64,000 bases of DNA from Blakeslea trispora. Its lineage: Eukaryota; Mucoromycota; Mucoromycetes; Mucorales; Choanephoraceae. The notes under the pieces were generated by a model. The model worked only from the letters and a program-made list of their open reading frames with translations, was not told where the DNA came from and searched no databases. The stretch covers positions 372,001 through 436,000 of the forward strand of contig JAIWNE010000006.1 of assembly GCA_025331445.1 (NCBI GenBank), in the 5' to 3' direction. Position numbers and translations under genes: made by a program. How positions within the stretch are numbered: the stretch's first letter is position 1; every line of letters starts with the position of its first letter. This document shows positions 43,071-54,802 of the stretch, piece after piece.

Positions 43071-45150
43071 CCTACCATGTCAATCTATCTAACATGTGGG
43101 CCGAGAAGAAGAAGATGTTCAGGATCCTGTTGGACAAGCTATTGTTAGTACTCTTAAGAATCCATCTGTCTCCTTCGAGAGAAGAAAAGCATCAAGCATA
43201 TATCAATACCTACACATACCGTGCAAAAGAGTGTCAAAAGAAGTAAAGCGAAGAGAGCCAGTTGCCCCCACAAGTTCAAAACAGTGACATTTCTGTATTA
43301 CCATCAAGTGTGTATCGCAAGATCATCAGGAATAAGAAATACCGATTGAGAAAGTACAACCGAAAAGCAAAACATGGTAATATCTGAATTCAACGCGCTG
43401 CCAAGAGTGAAAAGCGTATTAAGACATATGAAGATTTTATCATACAAAAGGTAACAGTCATTTCTTATCTTGACTCATAACAGTAGCACTCATAAACCTT
43501 TATCTTCACTTTATCTAGAGAAACAAAGAGAAACCAAAACAAACTACATACACCAGCAATCTTCTAGAATCAACATGGCAGCAAATCCTGTTACAGTCTG
43601 AAAAAGACAAGGATATACTCAAGAATGAAATTGCTACTTTGCAGAAAGAAGTGAATGATTTGTCCAAGAACCTGAAGCAAGCTTATGAAGCATACAATGA
43701 TGGTAACTTTGGTATTCAAATTAAAGTAGCCAAGCGGTATTGGAAAAAACTCTTCTCCTAATCTTCTGCTGCTGCTCGATCAAGCACTTCTGTTACTCAA
43801 GCTCTACGAACTAAACCATCTAGACCATCCACTCCTTCCGAAGAAGCTGAAGCCAGTCTTTGTGGCTGCTTGCCAGACATCTTTAATATCATTTGCAACG
43901 CAATCAACAGACTCAGGGGCACTCAATCTGGTCAGCAGGAACAACCGGTAACTATATCAAGCGCGCTGCAAAAGGAAGCTTTAGATGACATTTAAAAGGA
44001 AATATCTCAGCTCATCAATTTGTTAAAAGATACAAGAGGTATTTGGTTGTTAAAAGATGCAAGTGCGAGTTGTCTGATCGAAGATTTAGCCTGTATATTC
44101 GATGTAGAGCTGCTGCCATGCCTAAAAAAGACAAGGGAAAGCAGAAGGCCGAAAAGACTTTGAGACATATCCAAAAGGTTGTTGCCAGTGAACGGGGTGC
44201 TACATTCAAGTCTGAAGATGCAAACCTTAATCCAGATCCTCAACAACTTTCTCAAGATTTCGTTTTCTCTGACACCGGCAATGGTATTGTAAAAATGTCA
44301 GAATCAGTACTTGTTTCACTTGAACGATATGGTACCATTTGAATCTTCGTAACCGTTTCGCTGCTTCGACTGAGCAAACTGAACCTGGATTCCCGCCATT
44401 GCCTGAAGTAAAGACAGTCTCGGCTAATGATGTTGATTTTGCAAGTAGAAACTTTCATTACAGACATGAGTTGGTGTTGCAGTCCGCAAGTCGCTGAAGC
44501 AGAAGCAACGTTGTCACGCCAGAACTTCATTACTGTCAAGATGAAGAAGACATTTGGAATGCGTACAGGTGCTTGCAAGATAAAAAATGTGGTGAGAAGT
44601 TTCTACCAGAATGCCAAGATGAAGAAGGGTGATATAAAAAGAGAAATGTTTATGAAGAAGTCAAAAGATCGTATTTGTGCTCGAGAACGTCTTTGGTTGA
44701 ACCCTAAAGTAGAAGCAGTCAAAGATCGAAAAGGCAAGAAGAAAGTAGAACCTCAGTCATCTCAGAAGCAGTTGGTTATGATGATTGGTGATAGAGGTAT
44801 GGGTGCTGGCTCCAGAATTAAACAACACTTGCGCTATGGTGGTACTTGGAAGCAGGATAACCATGCCCGCTATACAACAGTCAGCATTACCAACGAAAAC
44901 AACACGTCGCAAACCTGTGTCGATTGCTTTCACAAACTTCGACATCCAAAACAACTCATACAAGTGAAAGACAAAACAGTATATAGAAACATGAAAGGCG
45001 CATTCCATTGCTTGAACCCTGAATGCCCCATCTGCCACGAATGGTTGTGGGGTAAGTGGCCGTGACAAGCTGTCTGCCCTTGCTATTGCCATTTCCGGAA
45101 TTACAACTTTGCTGTTCCAACAAACTCTTTTTGCTTACTCTTGAACCATC
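42320..45150 (+). pseudogene. Fanzor (eukaryotic TnpB/IS607-like) nuclease gene, broken
   Basis: Plus-strand coding remains run through several frames. An N-terminal Ser/Met-rich part (42320-42904) is followed by a helical part (AALTTYHVNLSN-like, 43050-43240). A lysine-rich segment, IIRNKKYRLRKYNRKAKHGN (43324-43383), comes next, with a TGA after it, and then coiled-coil sequence (43560-43760). The C-terminal RuvC/zinc-ribbon region (44640-45065) has MIGDRGMGAGSRIKQHLRYG and NENNTSQTCVDC...CLNPECPICHEW, the four-Cys ribbon of TnpB-type proteins. In a second frame GRDKLSALAIAISG (45050-45095) matches RuvC motif III. At least four stops or frameshifts separate these parts. Family assignment is from motif order, not a search. 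Confidence 0.6.
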
Positions 45151-45653
45151 AGTCACTCCAATATTGAATTTAATCACAAAAAAGCATCCTTTTGCACAAA
45201 AAGCGGTGTATTAGCTGCACTTGAAGCGTGGTGAGCAAGGCTGTAAGTGTTACATAAACTCTATCTATCTTACAGTACTAAATCTTCTCTCGCTCCCCCA
45301 GACATGACAGCCGTGCCAAGAAAAATCGACTTTTTTTTTTGGACATGATCAGCTTCATAAGAGATTTATCAATTTCACGTTGAACATGTGAATAGAAAGA
45401 GCCTAAGCTTAAGTGGTTGTTTTACTCGTAAACTGTTTTGGCTGCCTAGCTGCCTTTGATTTTTTTTGTATTTTCCTTTTTACTTTACTCTATTTAACAA
45501 ATTCATGCATTTTGTTTGATAATTTTATTGGTTTTAATTTTTATATAATACGATTGTTAAGTATAAGTGTTGATATACAATAGAGTTAATAATGAGATAA
45601 TAAAATATAGAAGAAAAAAGAGATTGCAGTGCGTAAGTAATTGATTGAATGCA
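45151..45653. other. Spacer between the Fanzor relic and the Crypton gene
   Basis: AT-rich sequence; no frame with coding character. It may contain the boundaries of one or both elements, which have no terminal repeats I could find. Confidence 0.4.
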
Positions 45654-48318
45654 CTAGCTTTCGTTTGGAGGGTTGTAGGTAATCCATCTGCTTTTCTTGC
45701 ATGGTCTTGATCTAACAGGAGTAGCAGAGTGAGGCTGAAGAGAAGTTGGAGCAAGGATGGGAACGGGAGCGGGAGTACCAGAAGCAAGGCTAGTCATGAC
45801 TGGTTGCATTTGCAAACTGCAAAGTTGATGCTGCAAAGCAGCAACTTGAATATCCCTCGCGAGATGAGGATTTGTATGCATTTGTTGAGAGATGTTCCTC
45901 AACAAAGTATTGTTTTGTTGAGTCTGCTGCATGAGTGCTTGTAATGCTCTTTGATTGTCTTGGTGCATCCTTTCATTGCTTTCCCAACGTTTCTCTTGCT
46001 CTCTTTGGAAGCGTTCAAAACGAAGGCTTCCATGTGCTGATTGTGCAGCTGCTTCTCTATATGCGGCCACAATTTCAGGCACAAGTCCTTCATACTCTTG
46101 TAATCTATCAACAGAAGGTGTGTTGATAGCAGCAATGATGTCATGTTGGAACGACAGAAATTGGTGGCTGTTGAAGACACCAATGTCATGGTTAACATGT
46201 TTGTTCTCTTTGTTGAGAAAGAGATAAACAGCAGCATCTTGAAGGATTACTCTTCTACATCTAACCAAAAGCCTCAAGAAGTCTCTCTTGGCTGAGTCAT
46301 CGGCTGTCTGAACAGCACGTTGCTTGCTTTTGTCTTTTCTGGCATTGATTTGGACGCTTGCCTGTCCATCTTCTTGAACAAATGCAGACGCATTGACTTT
46401 ACTTCCATCTTCCAAGTCACCTACGCCTGCATCCTCATCTTCATTCTCATCAACTTCATTCATCTCCTTATCGCAAGCAGCGATCCACTCAGTGTTGCAC
46501 TCACCGTAAAAACTCTCAATCCAAGGAAAGATTGTTCTTTGGAGAGCAAGGGGAGGAGACACGCTGTTTCTTACAAGGTAGAATGGCTTGTCCTTGAAGC
46601 CAGCAATGCCTCTTGCAAAAGAGTAAGGCAAATTGCCGAGATAGTGGGTCTCAAGTCTACCCAGACGCCTCTTCCAATTGCCACCTCGATTAATGACATC
46701 AAAAGAGATGCCAATAGCTTCGGCTTCCATTACGCCTGCATGGCGACCACCATGAGTTACTCTTGTGGTATGAATACCTTGATCAAGAAGTAACTTCTTG
46801 GTAACCTTCCACTGCTGAACGCTACTCAAGCTTTTCTCAGGATTACCACGTCCAGACAAGACCTTCCAATTCGACCAGCTGTCGCTCTTCAGAAACTCAC
46901 CATTGGCCTATTTTTTTATTCTAAGGTTAACCTTATCTGATCAATTTTGTTTCAGCACAATAATTACCTGATGAATGCTGAACATTAAGAATGAAAATGC
47001 ACTAACAGTGCAACGGAATACATCTTCATGGCGCATTGCGCAGGCAAAACGCACCTCGCCTTCCTTCAAGGTCTTTCCTTTATCGAGGCTAAAGACCAAG
47101 GCCACAGCTTGTTGGTTGTCACGATATTGCTGCTTTGGGATTACCGTGCAGAAGCAATCGGCAAAGTTCAGATTTCTCAAATCTTGATCTCGCAACAGCA
47201 TGTGGTGGCGAGAGCAGATCGAGAAGAACTCACGCAAAGAAGAGTTACTGGTAGAGACCCAGAGTGTTTTCAAGATTCGTACAAGTTCTCCAGGCTTGTA
47301 AGAATCTCTAATGACACGGTGGGCTGCTCTGTCTGCCCTTGTTTGAACTTGACCATAAACAAGATCATGCTCATACTTCTTGAGCAAATCCATCAACACC
47401 TTGGTCTTCTTGGGCGAAGGCCAATCGATTTGTCTGCGTTCGCTTTGAAATTCATGAAGAAACATGAGTACCTTCTTGTATTGATTGACAGCTTCAGAAC
47501 CCAATGGCACCTCAATCAATTTTTTTCCACTTTTGTTGGATGGGGCACTGTCAGTCACTAATATATATATATATAAAAAAAAAAGATCAGCTAGAGGAAA
47601 ACTAACATTTAGAAGCAAGTTTAATACACAGTACAGTCAACAAGAGACATAGAAGAGCCTTCTACTTGGTTTGAGCGAAGACCGATTTGAGTTCGGACAT
47701 CAGAGTTGGTCATTACGCTTTTCTTGTAAGTTCGCTTGAAGACAAACTCCTTGAAGAAGTTGATGACAAACTCAGTCGGACCAACTGTATAAGGATACTG
47801 AGGATCTACAGGAAATCTATCTCTGTTCGAGTCACACCATTCCTTTAAATTGATCAATGTCAAAAATCAATGATTAATTTCATATGAAAGAATTATATGA
47901 AAGATATATCTTATGGCTACCTTCCAGTGGACTAAAGGCATTCTGTAGATGGTGGCAGTACTGGGACGTACTCTCAACTGTAAAGCTTCCATTGCATGGT
48001 CAAGCTCATTCAAAACGCTTGATGAGTTACCACTAGCAGAGATCATTGATTCGCCAAGTGCAGGCAATTCAGAGGTGAAACCTGAGACTCTACGAACTTG
48101 TTTTGGCATAGAGTCAGAAGTAGAAGCTTCAGAGACCTTATGAGTGTTATTTGTTTGTTTGTTTATGAAATCAATCAGTTTTTTTATTCTTTCGTATACA
48201 AGACGCATCGATCCTAATGTACCTGAGTCTGATTAAAGCTGGATTCTAATTCCTGGGCATTAGCATCTGTCTCAAGACGTCTCTTAGGGGCGGTGTTGTT
48301 GGAGGTTGAAGGTTGCAT
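45654..48318 (-). CDS. Crypton-type tyrosine recombinase (Ndc10-like domain), apparently intact
   Basis: Five exons: 48318-48223, 48136-47921, 47842-47635, 47557-46968 and 46907-45654, giving 787 residues with no stop or frame break. Exon 4 ends in the catalytic-core pattern ICSRHHMLLRDQDLRNLNFA, then FSLDKGKTLKEGEVRFACAM and RHEDVFRCTVSAFSFLMF. Exon 5 has THGGRHAGVMEAEAIG (H-x-x-R box) and then LETHYLGNLPYSFARGIAGF with the candidate nucleophile Tyr. The C-terminal 200 residues are acidic and then Gln-rich. Cryptons move through a tyrosine recombinase without terminal repeats. A Lys/Arg-containing tail ends KKSRWITYNPPNES. Assignment is by motif order and Ndc10-like features. Confidence 0.75.
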
Positions 48319-48663
48319 GGTAGAACTTATATTATTCGAAAGAAAAGGTATATTTTGGTAGTTGACAATTAACTGACATTAAAGTAAGTCAGTTTTGTTA
48401 ACTCAGAAGTTGATGCTACTGAAAATTTTACGCTTTTTTTCCTGGTTTATTGACTTGATTTCAGTTTCATTAACTCGTATTTTTCTTTTTTTGGCAACTC
48501 TGAGAGTAAAATTAAGCTATCTGATTGACTCATCTGAGTTATGATACAGCCAAATTTATTCCCAAATTAAACACCATTTCCTAGCTTCAGTGTACTCAGG
48601 GGCATTTGTGCTGAGAACAATCTTATTTCATTCCACTCTATTCTGGCTTTTTTTCTTCAAGTC

Positions 48664-49627
48664 ATGTTGGAAGTTATTGACGAAAAAGACGCTTATGTCG
48701 TTTCTGCACTAGGTAGTGTAGGCACAGGCAAATCAAGTTTGTTAAATGCGATCACAGGCGAATATACTTTCGAAACTGGTGATGGAACAGACGTGAGTTA
48801 GTCAGAAAAGTAAGAACATATATCTAAAGTATTCTGACAAAGCCTTAAACAATAGGCAAAGACGCTATCAGTTGAAGGTGTGACGAAAGAATGGAAGTAT
48901 GCACCTTCGCCGAAACGGTGTCATTTAATTGATACGCCAGGACTTGTTGATTCAAACATTCATGACAGACAGAGTATTGGTGAAATGACAAAATACTTCA
49001 AATCACTTCAAAATGGTGTCAGTGCTTTCTTCCTAGTGTTCAATATTAATGATATCAGGTAATCAAGGACTGGTGATAGACTGACCAGTAATTAATATCT
49101 TTCTGTTCTTCAAGATTAGATGCATACACTCAAAACATGCTTATTTTGTTCCATCAACTACTTGGAAAAGACTTTTGGAATTTTGTGATTATTGTGTTTA
49201 CACATGTTGATGAAGAATTCAGAGATGATTTGGAAGACAATATAGACGCTGTTACAGAGAGCAACGGTAAGATGCGATGAACACTTCTTTTTTTTTTCTT
49301 CAAAAAAAGCACAGATTTGCTTACCCGGGTTTAGATGGATTCGTTGCTGAGATCAGAAGAATCTATAAGCTACCTAGATCATTTGAGCCATCTGTTATCT
49401 TTACCTCTACCCAAAATGTTCGAACTAGTGCAAATGCTCAAAGACACATTCGAGAATTGTATCATGCTGTTGGTATGTGCGAATCACGTAATAGTGGAAA
49501 ACGCTTTACTTGTAACTGGCTAAGACAAATTTTGGTCATTCCAAACGAAGAACAAAAATCAAACTTTATTAGAGATAGCATTAAGGACGCTTGGTCTTCT
49601 GTCTCTAATGCATGTCAAATGCAATAA
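48664..49627 (+). CDS. AIG1/IAN-type P-loop GTPase with an unresolved exon-3/exon-4 frame
   Basis: Exons 48664-48792, 48856-49058 and 49115-49266, then a frame to 49627. Motifs: GSVGTGKSSLLNAITG (P-loop), CHLIDTPGLVDS (DxxG) and VIIVFTHVDEEF (a THVD in place of TKxD), the AIG1/Toc34-like pattern. The last part reads RFAYPGLDGFVAEIRRIYKL to SIKDAWSSVSNACQMQ. Exon 3 ends at phase 1 (AAC G|GTAAGA), but the acceptor before CACAG at 49311-49312 needs phase 0. No canonical pair keeps the frame, and a poly-T/poly-A tract lies in between. Either a sequence error, an unusual splice, or an inactivated gene. Confidence 0.7.
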
Positions 49628-50550
49628 TACATGCTAAAATCTCCCAAAGAAGTCGAAAGACTACAATACAGACAAACTATTGTTAATTCTCCCTCTTTTT
49701 GTCTTTACCTGCCCTTACATACTAATACTGATAATGATTAAGAAACCCCCCAATTGAAACAAGCAATAAATGTAATCCTAGCAACATGATAGTTTTAATT
49801 TTTGTTCAAATAGCATATCTTGATATTCATTAGATAGATAAAACGACGAATGTTGTATCAAGTGTACAAAATAGCATAACAAATAGTTAATCTACTTGGT
49901 AAAAGCAAATAAACAAAGAAATAATGTAGACAAATGTACTTGTCAATGAGACAAGTAAAGCATACAAGACTTTTGGTGTCGTGATAAACTCTTGTGAATA
50001 ATATAATTGATTTGCCCTTATTTTCGGATGGACTTTGACTTAGAAACAAAATGGAATAAATGATCTATGGTACAGACTAGTATAATATAAATAGACACTA
50101 TATTTCTTGAAATAAGCAGTAATTATTTATCTGATTTTAATCACTTTCTGACACCTGATAAATCAATAAACAGGTAGCGAGTCTCTGTATGAAGCCCAAT
50201 TGGCATTTTCTTTGATCTGGGAGCATTTCAACTATTTAGAGCAGGCCAATTCTACAACTCTTACATTCATACATAAATAACAAGGCAATAATATCTCCAT
50301 AGTTCTACAAGACTTGTTATATTAACACCACACGACATCTTGCGATTTTTATAAGTCTAGACAGAGGTTGCATGACAATTATTGCGTCGTTCAATATAGA
50401 AATTACTAATAAAATGAAAGGCCAAGTTAGATAGATTCTCAATTATATTTTCTATTGTTTTAGTTTGATACTATTCTTCTAGCTCTATTTGTTGGTTCGA
50501 TTACATTATTAGAAAGATGATCTATTGAGGGATAGCAACTAGAAGAAAAG
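49628..50550. other. AT-rich intergenic region
   Basis: Nothing recognised apart from short frames. It precedes the GTCCGGC repeats and the tRNA gene. Confidence 0.5.
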
Positions 50551-50584
50551 GGTCCGGCATGTCCGGCACATGTCCGGCCCGGAC
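50551..50584. repeat. GC-rich GTCCGGC short repeat cluster
   Basis: Three GTCCGGC units at 50552, 50561 and 50572; the last is part of the palindrome GTCCGGCCCGGAC (50572-50584). The cluster stands out in an AT-rich background and ends 46 bp upstream of the tRNA. Confidence 0.6.
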
Positions 50585-50630
50585 AAACTTTATTGGGATA
50601 TTGACTGTTTTAAAGTCAACAAAAATATGT

Positions 50631-50713
50631 GGAGAGATGGCCGAGTTGGTCTAAGGCGTCACGTTAAGGTCGTGATCTCTTCGGAGGCGTGGGTTCAAAT
50701 CCCACTCTCTTCA
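50631..50713 (+). tRNA. tRNA-Leu (anticodon AAG)
   Basis: Cloverleaf of 83 nt with discriminator A. The acceptor GGAGAGA pairs with TCTCTTC (one G-T pair). The D arm contains GGCCGAGTTGGTCTAAGGC. The anticodon stem is TCACG/CGTGA around the loop TTAAGGT, so positions 34-36 are AAG (reads CTT, Leu). A long type II variable arm (TCTCTTCGGAGGC) supports Leu. The T arm is GTGGG-TTCAAAT-CCCAC. No intron. A TTTT stretch at 50715-50718 is the expected Pol III terminator. Confidence 0.95.
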
Positions 50714-50718
50714 CTTTT

Positions 50719-51427
50719 AAATTAGTATATAAAATGTTACATGTCAGTTTTGTCTTATTTTTATTGAGGTTTACTTTATAGTTGTAACTTTGCTTTTTTA
50801 TTTCCTACAAGAATTGTAAGAAGAGGCTTCATGTACTATCATTACAATTACTGTTTATATGTTTTTATGGATTGCTTTATGTCACAGTCGTTTGCACCTT
50901 ACTACAAAAATGAGTGTAATTGTTTCTTATTACTTGAGTATATCTCATTTCACTTTGGCTCATCATTGTTCATTTAAAACTCATTATCTATATCTAACAT
51001 AAAAACTCGCTAGTTGATTGGTAGTTAGATAACAATAATAATACGAAATAAGTATTAGACAAGGCAAAGGGAGTCTAATTAGGTCAGTTGTGTTTAAGTA
51101 AAACAAAGTAGCTGACAAGGGCAAGCCTATTTCTCTCAACAAGTCCCGCTGTCGAAGGCTATGCCAAGGCTCTGTCTAATCTCTATCGTCAGTATATCTC
51201 ATGAAAAATCAATATCTACCTACCTTTTCAACTTGCTTCTAGGCTATGTGTGTTTGGTTTGTGCTATTAAATGATTTTAACTTATAAAATGATTATCACA
51301 TGCAAGCAAGGGGGGTTAATGCTTGCAACCTTGTATTTGAAAAGAAAGAATTGTATGAAGACAAACAAACAAAAAAAGCACTGCTATATCTGCTTTTATT
51401 TATTTGATTGTTTGTACCATGTTTAAC
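50719..51427. other. Intergenic region between tRNA and septin
   Basis: AT-rich; a G-rich spot (AAGGGGGGTT) near 51308. No gene recognised. Confidence 0.5.
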
Positions 51428-53407
51428 TTAAGCATCAGTTAACTGAGCTTGTGATAGTCTTGCTTCTAGACTTCTCAATGCTTCTTCTTTACTCAAAAGC
51501 TCTGCTCTCTTTTCTTGGATCTCTCTCTGAACTTTAAGTTCAATTTCACGTAGCTATAATGAAGCTATGAGTATAAGTGGTTCGATTTAGGAGTTTCCGT
51601 ATTATAGGCTTACTTTTTCCTCTTCTTTTCTCAAATGTTCTTCTTTCAAGCGCATACTCTGACTATTCATATCATCCAAGTTAGCAGCGATATCTCTGTT
51701 GCATATGTATAAATGTGTTTAGTCAAGTTGCATATATGCATATATCTTGAATAGATGGAAAGTGTTATCCTTACTCTTGGTCTCCTCCATGAACTGTACG
51801 GCTTAGCTTTTCAGTACGATAATTTTCATATAAAATATCATGCGTAATTTCCTTTAGGTCTTGAAGATGAGAACTAAGTTTCATTTAAAGTGCAAAATTG
51901 AGCATATGAAAGGAATTGACACAAAGCAGACTTACCTTAAAAGTGCAGATCTTAAGCGACCAAAATCAGAATGGCGAGGATTATCGACTACCAGCATCAA
52001 GATTGTTAAGAAAAGGGAGAATCTAGACGATTTGTTTGGGATAATAACTTACCCTCAACTGAGCCCCAAGGATAGCTTCTTCCACGAACAGCTCTACCGT
52101 TAATGATAATCTCTTCATCACTGCCAATGATGGAGAAGGGTAAAAGAGCCTATTGATAGTAAGCGTTGTGAGAAAAGACAAGAAATAAGCAAGAAAGTGT
52201 TTTAATACTCTACTCTTAATTCACTGTTCTCCTCAATAGTATCCTCATCATCCTCTTCTACATCGTAAGGGAAATTGTATATACGAATTTTGTAATGTTC
52301 GATATCCTCCATAATCTGTATAGGTAAAAGTCAACACTAACCATACTTCTTTTTCTTTAAGAAAAAAAAACTTACTCTTTTCTTAAAGTCCCTTAGCTCT
52401 TGTGGAGTAAGGGAGTCAGCACGCCCAATCACAGGAATTACATTCACACGAGGACTTAAGCGACGCATCAATTCTATGTCAATCTCACGAAGTCTGATAC
52501 ATTAAATGTTAGGGTTGATTGTGATAGCAGAGAATATGAAGCAACTTACGCATGGCCAGTAGGAGAAACGAAATACAGTAAGGCATGAACACGATTATCA
52601 CGGAAGCGAGGATTACGCTTAATTCTTGATTCTTCTGCCAAGATATCATCGTATTGTGTTTCAAGGTAGCCTACAATTTCTTGAAAGCTAAAATGCAAAT
52701 TTCCTTGTAAAAAAAAGGGGGGGGGCATTGATGCTATTTATTGTTTATCACTTACCATTTCTCATTGTCGATGTTATCTCCAAAGCCAGGTGTATCTACA
52801 ATTGTTAAGGAGATTCTTTAAATGAGAAGAAAAAAGGAGGAAAAAAAAAGAGAGAGAAGAAATTAGTTGTCTGTTGTCTAAGAGATAAGTAAGGGAACAG
52901 AAGGAGGAAATTTTATCCTAGATTGTCTTTCCTCTTAAGCTTTTGCCTAGGAAGAGGGACGATACCAGACTCCCTTATTTTCCTTACTAAATCAATCAAA
53001 CTCACCTAACACCATCTTCATCCAATTCTATAGATAGAAAGTTAAACTATGTAAGACAGATAGCATCATGACAATATCCATACAATACTTTACCTACTGA
53101 AACAGGCTTAATTGCAACACCTTCTTCAATATGAGCCTCTTCAGGATTATCACATATCTTCTTTGGTAACACATTGGAATCGCAAAGTGTGTTGACAAAT
53201 GTGGTGCGACCAGTGCCAGACGCACCTGAATAGATACTATTTAGTCTACTAAACATCCTGTCATCTCAATTAAACTTGCCTACAACCATTAAGGTGAATT
53301 GGAAACCTTTCTTCACATTCTTTCTACGTCCTCCTAATCTCTATTTATTGTTTAGACTGTTTTATCGACAAAAAAAAAAGAAAAATCCCTTGATTTACAT
53401 GAGCCAT
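51428..53407 (-). CDS. Septin
   Basis: Thirteen exons: 53407-53399, 53340-53280, 53225-53094, 53027-53006, 52815-52756, 52687-52550, 52493-52376, 52315-52214, 52149-52053, 51987-51936, 51873-51775, 51695-51614 and 51553-51428, giving 365 residues in frame. G1 is [18 protein letters not shown]3 is [11 protein letters not shown] and G4 is [10 protein letters not shown]. The septin unique element is present: [20 protein letters not shown], then [14 protein letters not shown]-terminal coiled coil follows ([20 protein letters not shown]). Septins assemble filaments at septa and hyphal tips. Exon 1 is only nine bases (MAH). Intron 2 appears to use a GC donor (GTAG|GCAAGT). Which septin class (Cdc3/10/11/12-type) is not settled. 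Confidence 0.9.
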
Positions 53408-53668
53408 TGTTGATTCTACAAATAATTTAACAAAAAAGAAAGAAAGAAAAAAAAAGAGTAACTATGTAGCTTTAAATTTCAAAAAAAAGAGAGAGGGGAA
53501 ATAAAGGAGGTTTTCCTCAATTGTTTACATAAAAGCAGCATATGTATTTATTGCAAATCATAGACAATGCTCCTTTGACCCTTTCTTTCTTTTTTTTTTT
53601 TTGCTGTATCATTTGTGTAACTGATAGCTACTCTCTGCTCTTTACTGTTTAGATAAGACATTCTTCGT

Positions 53669-54802
53669 TTATTTGTTATTTTTGTTGTGTTGTTCTAAAG
53701 TGCTTATACTTGATTCATCAGCAATACCACTAATTAACCCTTCTTGCAAAACCTTTTCTGCTGTTGATATGTTTTTTGATTTTAAGATGCACACAAGATA
53801 GTTGTTGAAGTCTTCCACAGGCAATTTTAATTCAGGTTGCCTTAATTTGATTGTGTCCCAAATCGCATTGGCTCTTGTATAGTAACCATAGTCTAAGCAC
53901 GTCTTTAGTACAATCGATACACTATCAGCATTGAACGTAGTTGGCGCAATGGTATCCCAAATCTCTAATGTAGTTGAGCCATCATGCATCACACTATAAG
54001 CTTCCATCAATTGATTTAGTACACGTATATCAGGATCTAAATAAACATCCATTCGTAACAGCTGGTGTAGCCTTTCAAGTACAAAACTATCTTTTTGCTC
54101 TGTGCAAGCCTTTAACATATTTCTATACATGTCTGCTGTAGGTTGGATATCTAAACGATACATATCGTTAAACAAGGTCAAGGCTGTCAGCAAAGCAGGT
54201 TGCGAGTCTCCTTCAATATTGTTCAGGATAGAGTCATCTCCGTCTTCTACTGTATATGCGTACAATGGCTCTGCTGTTGCGTCGAATGAATGAAGGTTCT
54301 CTATTATTGGCATTTGTGTCAGAGATCGAATCATAGCGCTGTAGGTATCAGTATCTAATCTAAAGTGTTTTTGTTTTGAGGGATCTTTGCTTTCATAGTC
54401 GCGTAGCTCGTAATAAATATCCATTGCTTCCTCATACAGCCCATCGTTAATATAAGCCAACATAAGCTGACTATAAGTCTCTGTATCTGCACGAACGACT
54501 GTTTGAGAACGAAAAACACTATCGTAAAGCTTCTGTGCTTGAGAAGATCTGCCTTGTAATGCTAACTCCTTTAACAAGCTGTTATAACTTGCGGTTGTCT
54601 TTGTCTCTAGTTTGTCAAGTATGGGCAGAACGGCATCTTCATGTTTAGAGTCAGGCAAAGCTGTCAAACGAGAAGAGGTTGAAGAATAAAAGGATCGCGC
54701 TCTGTGACTGAACAAAATCGAGGCAGAAGGTGACAGGGTTCTTTGGGGTATTGTATGTTGTCTTATGCTTGAAATAAGCCTTAAATAGTGTCGACTTGCC
54801 AT
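53669..54802 (-). CDS. Mitochondrial pentatricopeptide-repeat (PPR) protein
   Basis: An intronless frame of 377 codons. ATG at 54802 was chosen because the frame upstream is a poly-Phe translation of a T-rich tract. The N-terminus MASRHYLRLISSIRQHTIPQ is basic, Ser-rich and lacks acidic residues: a probable mitochondrial presequence. Repeated 35-residue helical hairpins are visible: TASYNSLLKELALQGRSSQA, then TETYSQLMLAYINDGLYEEA, DTYSAMIRSLTQ, ADMYRNMLKACTE and SVSIVLKTCLDYGYYTRANA. PPR proteins bind organelle RNA and act in processing or translation. The specific target is unknown. Confidence 0.8.
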   Translation of the reverse strand: MASRHYLRLISSIRQHTIPQRTLSPSASILFSHRARSFYSSTSSRLTALPDSKHEDAVLPILDKLETKTTASYNSLLKELALQGRSSQAQKLYDSVFRSQTVVRADTETYSQLMLAYINDGLYEEAMDIYYELRDYESKDPSKQKHFRLDTDTYSAMIRSLTQMPIIENLHSFDATAEPLYAYTVEDGDDSILNNIEGDSQPALLTALTLFNDMYRLDIQPTADMYRNMLKACTEQKDSFVLERLHQLLRMDVYLDPDIRVLNQLMEAYSVMHDGSTTLEIWDTIAPTTFNADSVSIVLKTCLDYGYYTRANAIWDTIKLRQPELKLPVEDFNNYLVCILKSKNISTAEKVLQEGLISGIADESSISTLEQHNKNNK

